A stretch of DNA of 64,000 bases, from assembly GCA_013368445.1 (NCBI GenBank), contig JAACJO010000004.1, positions 930,001 through 994,000 on the forward strand, in the 5' to 3' direction. The translations under genes and the position numbers were made by a program. Shown in pieces: positions 44,650 through 54,581 of the stretch. Source of the DNA: Leucocoprinus leucothites (Eukaryota > Basidiomycota > Agaricomycetes > Agaricales > Agaricaceae). The notes under the pieces are model-generated. The model did not search any database. It saw only the letters and a list, made by a program, of their open reading frames with translations, and was not told where the DNA came from. The stretch's first letter is position 1. Every line of letters starts with the position of its first letter.

Positions 44650-46199
44650 ATGGCACAAAGCCCAGTTCGTATTGCTGAGAGTTTACTTGACCTGGTCAAG
44701 AAGACCTATCCGAACGAAAGCGCCGAACCCGATGCTCAATTGTCACCTTCAGAGGCACATGAATCCAAGTATCAGATCGAGGATCTATGTGGCCAGCTGC
44801 TACGCTCAGTGCTAGGCCCGCTAGGATACACCGTTCTGCTGGCAGGTAGTCCAGCTATTCCGTTTCATCCGAAGTCCCACTGATCATCTTGAAGAATCCT
44901 GCCAGGAAAGCTCTGCTCTTGGGTTCGTTTCCCAGTCAGGAGTTTCGGATGCCCTAGGAAATGCTGCCATGAGCGTTCAAGAACTATCAGAAGCGTTGGG
45001 TGTGAAGCCTAAATACCTGAGTGCGTGAAATTAACTCTTTAGTCAAGTCCGACTCGCCCTCTCAACATGCCGAAATCAGAGGTTGCTATGAGCTGCCTCA
45101 ATAAGCATGGGTACTTTGATGAAGTTTCAAGCGCCAATCCGGATTCTCCTATTTACCGAAACAACGGGCTATCGAGTGTGCTCCAGGAAGGACATCCGAG
45201 CAGCCTCAAGGATGCGGTCGGTTTCATGTGAGTACTCCCTCAACCTTCCCCTTTTTGTTCGGCTTTCTAAATCATATGAATGATTTCCTGCAGATGCGAC
45301 GAGGGCTTCAAAGCAACGTCACATTTGTTACAGGCTTCGAAAGTTTCTTCGCCAAAAACTCCCCAGGGAAAAGACCTTACTGCGTTAAATTTAGCTTTTG
45401 GTTTCAATCAGACTGTCTTCGAGTGGATGTCACAGGAAGCATGGCGAGGCAAGCGTATGGGAAATGCCATGCAACAGTTGCACCGCATGGCTAACGGGAA
45501 CGTTATCTTTGGTACGCAGAGTCACCAGGAGGCTGAACCGATCCTCACTAATCGTCATTGTTACATTACAGATTATAATTGGTCTGGACTGACTTCGCCT
45601 ATCGTTGACGTTGGGGGAGGTATTGGCTCACTCGAATTGGCGCTCGTCAAAAATCGCCCACAAGATAATTTTCAGTTTATGCTCTTTGACATCCCGGAGA
45701 CTATCGAAAACGCCAGGAAGGTAGAGGGCCCTCATTTTCTATCATTTATGTCAGGTCAACTGAACCCTGGCACAAGGTATGGAGTGCACAGGCTTTGCCG
45801 GGTCAGACTTCAATCACATTCCACCCTGGTAATTTCATGGCAACAGACTTTGAGGATACTTCACTACCAGTCGGAAAGCCGACATATATCATTCGGCACG
45901 TCCTTCACGACTGGTCTGATGAAGAAGTATTGCATATTCTGAAGCATGTCCGCACGGCAATGACATCCAACCTTGGGAGTAATTTGGGTTCCAAACCTAA
46001 ACTCCTCCTCTGTGAGATGCTTTTACACCCTGATAGTCATCGATTCATCAGAACCACGAGTATGCAACTTCTTTCGTTGAATGGCGGATTGACGCGTACG
46101 ATGGCCGAGATGATCAAATTGCTGGAAATGGCCGGATTTTCTGTAGTTAACTCTCATAAGATGAGGGCCGCGGACACTATAATTGAAGCAATCTTCTAA
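44650..46199 (+). CDS. SAM-dependent O-methyltransferase 1 (caffeate-OMT-like)
   Basis: Class I O-methyltransferase with an N-terminal winged-helix dimerisation part and a C-terminal Rossmann fold; members methylate phenolic hydroxyls of natural products. Six exons (44650-44845, 44895-45020, 45080-45227, 45294-45511, 45572-45720, 45777-46199) give 419 residues. SAM motif I is SPIVDVGGGIGSLELAL, followed by FQFMLFDIPETIENARK. The catalytic His is in YIIRHVLHDWSDEEVLHILKHV. The C-terminus MIKLLEMAGFSVVNSHKMRA is typical. The N-terminal helix ESCQESSALGFVSQSGVSDAL corresponds to the winged-helix region. It is a close paralogue of the gene at 49141-50681, with exon lengths 196/126/148/218/149/423 against 196/126/145/218/149/429. 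Location beside an A-T-TE gene suggests it methylates that pathway's phenolic product. Confidence 0.92.
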
Positions 46200-47053
46200 T
46201 ATTGTAGTATCGCACTAGTGTGCTGAAGGTGCCTTCTTTTTGATAAAGTTATCTATTTCATCTCGTATCGTGATAGTCACGGTGTTCCTGCCACACATGC
46301 CATGCTTAATACCAGATCAAGGGGATCCTTCAGCCATTGGTGTAATCGCCTTTAACAATATTGATGTCTTTAGACTTGTCCATTCAATGCTTTAGAGTTG
46401 AATCTGATTGTCAGCTGACTAGCAATGCAACTGATATCTCAGATACGCAGAGGCGAACATTGATCATCGTGCTTGTTCATGAAGTTCTCAAACGCACCCT
46501 CGTGTCCTGAAGGCCACTGTGCAGCAAGTTGCCACTACACTACGGTCCTCCCCGAAACAATGACAGGCAGGGAGTCAGAGATTTGGGAACATCAACCTGC
46601 GAGACACGTTGATTTCTCCGCTCTAAGTCACGGCTAAATATAGAATTCCTCCCAATCATGACCTGACGACACATGATTCTTTGTAAATCCAGTGAATAGC
46701 GATGAGAAGACATGATGGCCATCGGCGGTAAACCGGCATGGGTATGTCAATCCTTGACATCGAGCATTGATGATCAGTTGCAGAGCACCGATCAATGCAG
46801 GAGCATACTCCGTTACTGACAGTCCCCCCATACAATTCAGAAGTTTAGGTGTTACAAAGTGCCCATGGAGGAGTGTCCCAAAAGGAGACTTTCGAGTGAG
46901 GCAGTGGTTGTATGGAATTTATTGACGGTTCGGGTTAGAATTTAATCATCTCGCTTCAATCTTTCACTTGTTCTTTCCTCCCTTTCTTTCTTTTTTCTTT
47001 TTCGTTCACCGGCTTGGACTTTTCCTTTCGACCCTCCCGCCTCGATATTGATC
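46200..47053. other. Intergenic, with CT-rich promoter tract
   Basis: 854 bp. The last 90 bp before the membrane-protein ATG are pyrimidine-rich (about 46965-47020, runs of cttt/tttc), a common fungal promoter signature. No coding sequence is supported. Confidence 0.5.
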
Positions 47054-48306
47054 ATGTCTTCACCTACCGCCGCTGCCCCTAATATGGCCCAGATCCCTCT
47101 CCCACCTGGTATGACTTTGAATCAATTTCAAGACCTTCAAGCCCATCTTTGTGCGTTTTTTTTATCTGGCAGTGTAAATTCTTCGTCATCGAGCTAACGC
47201 TGGTTGGATATATATAGTCAGTATCGCGATAACGACCTCTGTCGCTTTCGGGGTCGTCATTTGGGATTAGTACGTCATTAATTATTGTCGCGATTCAGGG
47301 GCCCTTAACCCTGCAACCAGTTTTGTCCAACTGCCGAGCGAGATCGCCCTCTATACGGCTAAGGAAAAGACTTTGTGGAAAGCTCCCGCAACATGGTGGT
47401 GAGTCCAGGCAATCTCAGTCCATTCGTCCCATGAATAACGATGTTCGCTTGTTTCTCTCCAGGTTTGTTGTGCTCCGCTACTCTGGCATCTTAGCAACTC
47501 TTCCCGCCTTGTTCTTCACGGCTACACAGTCGACCCTTTGCCAAGTACCCGTTTCGGTTAGCCAAGTTGGTGCTGTATTGACTGTCGCATCGTCTGGAGC
47601 CATTTTCTGGTATCGCGTCCGCGCCCTATGGAATGGCTCTCTGGTTGTAAGCATCATTGCCGGTATCTTCTATTTCATTATGGTAGGAAGTTGGGTGAGT
47701 GCCGTCTCTTGTACCTATCGAGCATTCAAGTCCTCATCACGGATATAGATCGCTGTTGCCTCGCAATTCCGAGCATCCACAGGACCACCCACTCCATTTT
47801 TGTCAAATTGCCAGCTACATCCTATTGCATCGTGGTCGCCACTCAGTTACGCTTCATCTGTAGCGTACGACACGGTCGTTCTGATTCTCACTCTGGCCAA
47901 ATTCCACGGAAGCGTCATGACGGCCAAGTCCAACATTGGTAAACAAGTCTATAAGGACAATCTCCTCTACTTTGCCCTTATGTCGGCTACCAACGTCACA
48001 GTGCTCAGCTTCCAAGCGCTTGGTCCGAGCTTTGCACTACTTAAGCCTGCCGTAGTGCCGTTCTCAACCTTGATGACTGTGACTATGGGCACTCGCGTAT
48101 TCCTGAACCTGAGGCTGTTCAACCTGCGTCAGCAGCAGGGTTCCACATTCTCAAGCTCGCTTCCATTGTCTGCTCACGGACAATATTCGAACCCAACGGA
48201 CAGCTTGAACCGCGCACCTGTGGTTCTGAATCCTGGAATGAAGCAGTATGTACACTACTCTGATGAGCCTTATCGCGGCCAAGTTAAGGGCACGGATACT
48301 TTCTAA
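47054..48306 (+). CDS. Seven-helix membrane protein, paralogue 1, unknown function
   Basis: Not assigned to a named family with confidence; the layout resembles fungal seven-helix proteins. Five exons (47054-47150, 47218-47269, 47321-47398, 47463-47694, 47749-48306) give 338 residues. The N-terminus is short and outside-like (NMAQIPLPPGMTLNQFQDLQ), then seven hydrophobic helices, including SIAITTSVAFGVVIWDYF, FVVLRYSGILATLPALFFTA, VGAVLTVASSGAIFWYRV, LVVSIIAGIFYFIMVGSW and FSTLMTVTMGTRVFLNLRLF, and a polar Gln/Ser-rich tail. Conserved with paralogue 2: KAPATWW, SSGAIFWYRVRALWNGS and TMGTRVFLNLRLFN. Cysteines in the third segment (LCQ) and SNCQLHP loop are shared. It could act as a receptor or transporter for the neighbouring pathway, but the sequence does not show this. 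Confidence 0.85.
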
Positions 48307-49140
48307 TTGAGCTCTGGTTCTCAATTTTTTCTGAAATGTTGTACTTATGTGTATGTTTTTCTTTAAACGACTTTATGACAGTGTTTGCAGCACTCGAACT
48401 ATGTCTTTAAATTATTCATTATCCATTCCATACTACCGCTGGACAGTCGCTTAATTGTATTGTGGTTAGTTACTTATTAAACTGGAAGCCCAAACACAGG
48501 TCCAAAGGGCCATGATTCATGTCTAAAAGGCCGCGCTAGTGATCCGATAAAGACATAGGGCTGCTGTCTCGACTCACTCAACTGATGAAGGTAGCCCTGG
48601 GGTATACAAGTGTCGCAATAACTTGAATGTCCAGGGCCGATGTAAATACATTGCAGTCACGATCCAAGGCTGGGAATAGCAAAGAATTATGCGTTACCAC
48701 TCAACCCGCCAGACCCCGCTTGAACCCAAATTATGTACCCAAAACTCCGGGAAAAGGTAAAGAGTGAGGACCACCCGATTAAGGAATTTCGATCGTGTTG
48801 TCTCTTGTCAGGTGAGGTTATCGTCACACGTTCCTGGTGCATGCAGTTCTGCGCTAATCACTGACACGTGCTTCTATCTTCAATATAACCAAAAGTCCGG
48901 CGAGTGGGGCGATCGTGTAGGTCCCAGTAACAAGTTAACATCCAACCGTTTACAAGGGGACATTTGTTCGTTTTTGATCACCGGTCGGTTAACATCCCAG
49001 AATTGGGCAGTACGTACACATACAACCACAGGATCAGACTCCTCCCCTGCTTCGGTTCAAAGATCATTGATCGTCTGCAACCCGAAAACTTGGATAGACA
49101 TGAGGCATCAAACTGCTTAACCAAAGGGGAAGAAAATTAT
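48307..49140. other. Intergenic between convergent genes, no gene seen
   Basis: 834 bp between the stop of membrane paralogue 1 (plus) and that of O-methyltransferase 2 (minus). Plus-strand frames near 48764-49320 run into antisense of the OMT and are not supported. Confidence 0.45.
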
Positions 49141-50681
49141 CTATGCAGGAAGAGTGGCCTCAACGATAGTATCGTCGGCTCGCATCCTATGGGACTTGAT
49201 GTACAAGAAGCCTGCCGCTTCCAGCAAGCGAATCATATCAGCTTCTGTACGAGTCCAACCACTGCTCATGGCCATTATCTGCATGCTCGCAGCTCTAACC
49301 CATCTGTTACTGTCGGGTAGAAGGAGTGTTTCGCACAGGAGGAGCTTTGGTTGAACTGTTCGATTAGCAGCAAAATTCGAGGACATGGCGGTTCGAACGT
49401 GTCCCAGGATATGGACCACCTCTTCGTCGGACCAATTGTGGAGGACATGGCGAATAATGTAAGTCGGCTTTCCTGCAGGAATTAGTGTATCCTCAAACTT
49501 TGGTGCCATGAAATCTCCGGCCTGGAAAGAAATTGAGAAGTCCTTCGAAGCTGGTATCTTCTCCCATTCCTGGAGGATCACAGTGTCAGTCCCGGGCGAC
49601 GAGAAAAGTTAAGGGGTAGATCAATCACTTTTCTGGCGTTTTCAATTGTCGCTGCGATATCGAAAACAATGAAATTTAGGGAACCTTGGCGTTGGTTCCT
49701 CAAGAGTATCATCTCTAACGAGCCTATCCCTCCTCCAACGTCAACAACTGGTGATGCCAAGGTGGGCCAGTCGTAATCTATCGCGAAAGTATTAGGCAAG
49801 TGAACAAAGCGGACATACCGAAAGCATACCGAACGCAGTGTTTTCGTTAGTCACGCGGTGCAACTGTTCCATCGCACTGCCCATTCTTTTACCCCGGATG
49901 GGATCCTTGGCTAACCAGCTGAATACACTTTCCTCAAATCCAAATGCGAGGCTAATTGCAGGTGCTTCTTTTCCCTGAGTGGTTTTTGGAGCGTCAACTT
50001 TCGCGGCCGGAAGTAAGAACGATGTGGCTCTCAGGCCATCGTCACACCTGTCGTGAGGGCCATTAAAGTAAGCGAGACCCGCGTGTTACTGTTGTTGCTA
50101 ATACTCACATGAAACCAATTGAGTCTTTGAGGCTTGTGGGGTGATCTTTTCTTAGTATACTGGACAAATCGTTGTTCCGGTACGCAGGTGAAGCCGAATG
50201 TGCGTCAATTTCCTCAAAGTAGCCGTGCTTGGTTACGCAGCTTAATGCGACCTCTAGTGAAACAAGTCAGTGAAATTTGATCAAGTAAATAATGCACCAC
50301 TGACTCAAGAACTTGGTTTTCACCCCCAGCTCTTCTGCAATCTTGTCCACGGTCATGATTCTATCTTCAAGGAAATCCGCCACACCAAGCTCGGTAACGA
50401 ATCCAAGTGCAGAGCTTTCTTGACATGATTCTACTCTGCCCGTGAGCCGAACATTGCTTCCTAATAACGAAATAAAAAAACTAACCAGCTAAGAGTGTTG
50501 TGTATCCGAGAGGACCGAGCACGGTGCGAAGAAGCAGGCCGCAGCGATCTTCAATTTCGTACTTGGCCTCATAGGCTTCAAAAGGGTTGAGTTGCTGGTT
50601 GACGAGGTTATCCTTTCCAGGATATACTTTCTTGACAAGCCTGAGGAGGTCTTCTGCAATGGAAACAGGATCTTGAGCCAT
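49141..50681 (-). CDS. SAM-dependent O-methyltransferase 2 (paralogue of OMT 1)
   Basis: Same enzyme class as the gene at 44650-46199 but on the opposite strand. Six exons (50486-50681, 50305-50430, 50109-50253, 49830-50047, 49629-49777, 49141-49569) give 420 residues. Motif I is SPVVDVGGGIGSLEMIL; the acceptor-site His lies in YIIRHVLHNWSDEEVVHIL, with HNW in place of the HDW of paralogue 1. The N-terminal exon is highly similar (MAQDPVSIAEDLLRLVKK against MAQSPVRIAESLLDLVKK), while middle segments have drifted (KDPIRGKRMGSAMEQLHRV against QEAWRGKRMGNAMQQLHRM). Every intron is at the same codon phase as in paralogue 1. Both copies look intact, so they may methylate different positions or differ in regulation. 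The start at 50681 is the first ATG and aligns with paralogue 1. Confidence 0.92.
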
Positions 50682-52801
50682 TGTTGGGTGGTTTAAGGTG
50701 GGCTCGACAAGAGACTCCGTATTTAAGGGATTGGTAGTGTTGGCCCTGGGTGATATGTGCCTGCCTTACGTTGAAGGGAAGTCTGAGCTGCGTGTAGTGT
50801 AGAGTTTCAACTTTTGCATTTGCTTATGGATATGATGTGTTGTCATTGGGGACAACACATCAGGCATCAATCATCGGCATTCAATTGGTAATTTCCAGCG
50901 TCTAAGCCACGGTTGACCAGCTATGTCGTCTTCTCAAATAGATAACGCGAGTACGTTTTTCAGAACGAAGTCCTATCTTCTCCTTCAAAGAGGAGAATCG
51001 TTTTTTTTCCGTAAAAAATTGACAATGAATATAGGTTTCTGCAAGTTCGACAAATTGAATTCGTACCCCACTGGCATGGTGAGCAACGATGGATACAAAT
51101 TAGTGTGCCTGGCAGTAATCAAGAAAATTAGAAGGGTCCGTCTTAAGGAGCCGTGTCCCTATCTGCTCTGTCACTTCCGGTTATTCTTCGCGTGACCAAT
51201 CTGGGTGCCTGCGGACAAGCGGAGGACTTGCCGAGGAACGAGGCGGGTGCGGTTTCTCGTGAGACGATTGAGATGTCATGGGGATTTGGTTGTGTGCTGG
51301 CGCACACTCCTTTCATATAATATCTATTTGACCAATTTCGGCGTCGAAACATCTGGGTTTTTAATTTCCCGCCGCCCATATCCCTGATCACTGATTTCAT
51401 TCATCCAAGTATCAATGGCTTAGACTTAGACAAGCACACAGTGGGCCGAAGGTGGACATGCAATTTGGGGTGACTGTGTTCTCCTTCGGCCCCACAAACA
51501 AGGGAATCGACTGCTTATGGCCGCTGATTCCCGTGCGTGGTTCTCTAATTCGTGAAATAAATTATATTACCCTACCGGGAACGAGTGGTCACAAGAAACA
51601 AGTTGGCGACATGAACTAGGCCGTGTCCGTCGGGGCTTCCGTTGCTCGTAGGCCTAGTGTTGTCCAGCGATGCGAACAACGATTTGAGTACGGGAGGAGC
51701 AGTAAGGTCAATCTGTACGCACCTTGAACCACGTTAAAACGACAATGTTGAGTGTTTGAACCAGCGTTAGAGGTATTTCTACGTACTAAGCTTAAGATGT
51801 CAGGGTCGGTAATTCCATGCATCTGCATTTCCCGGATGCCGGACTATTATCCTAGCTCCGCAGATCGCTTTATCAGCTTCTATCTGATCGGTTTGTCCGC
51901 TGTCATGGTATTTTCGCAAGCGTTAAGCCGAAAAAAAAAAACAAGTGCATAAGTTCCATAGCCTTGGAAACAAGAATCGCGACAATTTGAATCTCAAGCC
52001 AAAGCCGTAGGATCACACTCTTCCCAGTGTCGTCTCTGGTGATACCATCACGACAGCGGTGTCACAAAGAAATTCAGAGGGTTTCTTAGTCCCATGACAG
52101 TTTTCACTCCATTCGTGTCTAGCCCGCCCAGTATTTACACGGGTTTTGACAAAGGGCTTCGTGGTGTATCCCACTATGCATTCAGACTGCATATATCCGA
52201 CCCTGCTAATATGTAGACTTTAGGCTTTAAGCTTCAGGGGTTCAATATTTCAATAATCGGACTTGAATAACAGCTTCCGACCAAGAGCAGTGCTACCAAA
52301 TTTCTGTGCTACCCGATTCAATCTTCGTGAACTTTGACAGAGGGATAACTGACAGTTGACTGAAAAGGTACCCAAAGAAACTGTTTACCGCATGCGGCTG
52401 CAGGATTTTACTACAAGAGGTAGGTGGCAGTAATTATTTGGAGACGCCGTTCATCCAGTCGGGAAACCTCATGGGAGGTTTCTATGTTTATCGTAGTAAC
52501 TATTGGAAGAACCGCATTGGTAAAACGGCAATCAGCCTTTTCAGGTTTCATTTTTGCAGACCATCACTCAACCAGTCCCACCCTGTCCAGCCAAAACAGG
52601 ACGATAGACCTAGTTTGGTAGGCAGGCGACCACGGTTCATGATATGAATGATCAGTGCAGAGTGGAAGTATGAGTGACTTGAGGCAATGATCTTGCTTTC
52701 ATACCATGCCAGTGCCGATCACTATCTGCTGATTAGTGGGTATTTTGGGACAGCTAGCCTCGGAGGCTGTTCTGCCTTCTTTTCGTCTATCCCCTCATCT
52801 T
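50682..52801. other. 2.1-kb intergenic region between divergent genes, no gene seen
   Basis: Shared upstream DNA of O-methyltransferase 2 (minus) and membrane paralogue 2 (plus). Short frames such as 50923-51195 have no recognisable similarity. There are A and T runs (for example ten A at about 51931-51940) but no clear transposon or repeat by eye. Confidence 0.45.
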
Positions 52802-52807
52802 TATATA
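52802..52807 (+). promoter_or_regulatory. TATA box of membrane paralogue 2
   Basis: TATATA within tttatatatga, about 46-51 bp upstream of the ATG at 52853. Paralogue 1 has no such element at this place but a CT-rich tract instead, so the two copies probably differ in promoter type. Confidence 0.45.
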
Positions 52808-52852
52808 TGATCGTACACGCGTTGCGGATCCAAACGCCATTTCGCTTCAGCC

Positions 52853-54146
52853 ATGTCTTCACCCAGTGGTGCTCCCCCTCCCAACATGGCGCAAATTCCT
52901 TTACCTCCCGGCATGTCCCTCGATGAGTTTCAAGACCTTCAATCCCATCTAAGTGAGTAGCTATCCAGTGTCGATCAGCATAATATGTTGAACTGACGGA
53001 TCACTACGCTAGTCAGAATCGCTATCACCACCGCTGTTGTCTTTGGTGTAATCGTGTGGGACTAGTATGTTATCCAATTTGTGTTTTTGGGCACTCGGAC
53101 TGACTGAGTGAATCATGACAGCTTTGTCCAACTACCAGACGAACTCTCTCTCTATAGTACTAAAGACAAGAACATCTGGAAAGCTCCCGCAACCTGGTGG
53201 TGAGTAATTGTGCCAATAATGCCTAGGAGCATTTGGAACCGAAGCTCATTATTACTTGGCTCGTCGACAAAAGGTTTATTGTTCTGCGGTACTCGGGTAT
53301 TATCGCATCACTGCCCTCACTGTTCTTCACGGCTGCGCAATCCGACTTTTGCCAAGCCGCCATCTCTGCTAGCGCAGCCGGTGCTGTACTTACGGTGGCT
53401 TCCTCTGGCGCTATTTTCTGGTATCGAGTACGGGCGCTCTGGAATGGTTCTGTCCTGGTCAGTGTAATCACTGGAGTTTTTTACGTTGTTATGCTTGCTT
53501 GCTGGGTAAGCTCTGATTGTAATTTATGTCTGGGCAATGCTTGAGTCTGATGATTATCTTCCAGATAACCGTTTCAACACAATTCCGTGGAGACACCGGT
53601 CCGCATACACCATTTTTATCAAATTGCCTGCTCCATCCAGTGGCCCCATGGGCTCCGATGAGCTATGCTTCGTCCGTTGCTTTCGACACCTGTGTCTTCA
53701 TCCTCACAATTGCCAAATTCCGGGGAAGCTCAAACGCATCAAAATCGTCAGTCGGGCGTCAAGTTTACAATGACAATCTCCTCTATTTCTTCCTTCAAAC
53801 TGCTGCAAACATTGTTGTTCTGTCAATCCAAGCCCAACAAGACCCCAGATTTAACCTCATTAAGCCCGCCGCAGTCCCCTTTTCCACCTTGATGACTGTC
53901 ACAATGGGCACACGTGTCTTCCTCAACCTTCGATTATTCAACCAGCGCCAACAGCAGCAATCTGTTGGAAGCTCACTTCCGCTTTCCGCGCAAGGACAGT
54001 ATTCAAATCAATCCAGCGACCTAGCATCAGGCCAGGGTCGCCAGGCTATCGTTTTCAATTCTGCCTCGAAGAACCAGTATAGTTCTCCGGGCCAGTTTGA
54101 TGAACCGTATGACGGACAACAAAAGAGATCGTTGGTTTCAGTGTAA
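52853..54146 (+). CDS. Seven-helix membrane protein, paralogue 2, unknown function
   Basis: Duplicate of the gene at 47054-48306. Five exons (52853-52952, 53013-53064, 53122-53199, 53274-53505, 53565-54146) give 347 residues; exon lengths are 100/52/78/232/582 against 97/52/78/232/558, so three internal exons are identical in length. The N-terminus NMAQIPLPPGMSLDEFQDLQ, the segment KAPATWWFIVLRYSGI, GAIFWYRVRALWNGSVLVSV and FSTLMTVTMGTRVFLNLRLF are almost unchanged, while the fifth and sixth helices and the polar tail (QQQQSVGSSLPLSAQGQYSN) have diverged. Seven hydrophobic segments are visible; no signal peptide is needed. It is intact with consensus splice sites. Function is unknown, as for paralogue 1; its place at the edge of the biosynthetic region argues for a linked role such as sensing or export. 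Confidence 0.86.
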
Positions 54147-54581
54147 AGAACGCGTTCGTTATGAGCATTCCCAGCTTCTCTAGTCTTGAAATACCCACCT
54201 GATGCTTCCACTAACTTATTGGAACGGTGTTAATTTGTGCCTCTTAGCCCCTATGTAATATTACAGCCTTGCCGTGATTGGTTGATTATCCTGAGAGTTG
54301 AAAGTAAGAACTATATGTGGCAGTCAGATTGCAGAGGCAGCAATGTTCGCAGTCTTTCGTAAATATACAGTACCCAATTAGATGACGAGCACATATCACG
54401 AGGCCAAGGCTCGAAGAGATCGGTGTATTGATGCCCCTGGTCCATAATGCTTCAAATATTTTTGTCATCGAATAGGCCCAGCCACTCCGTTGTGAGAACC
54501 CAACCCCCTCACCTTAGGTCAAACATAGAAAGAATGCATTATTGAGACTACACTGAATTAATTACAAGAGGATACAGGAGT
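54147..54581. other. Intergenic between convergent genes
   Basis: 435 bp between the stop of membrane paralogue 2 and that of CWH43. No features recognised. Confidence 0.5.
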
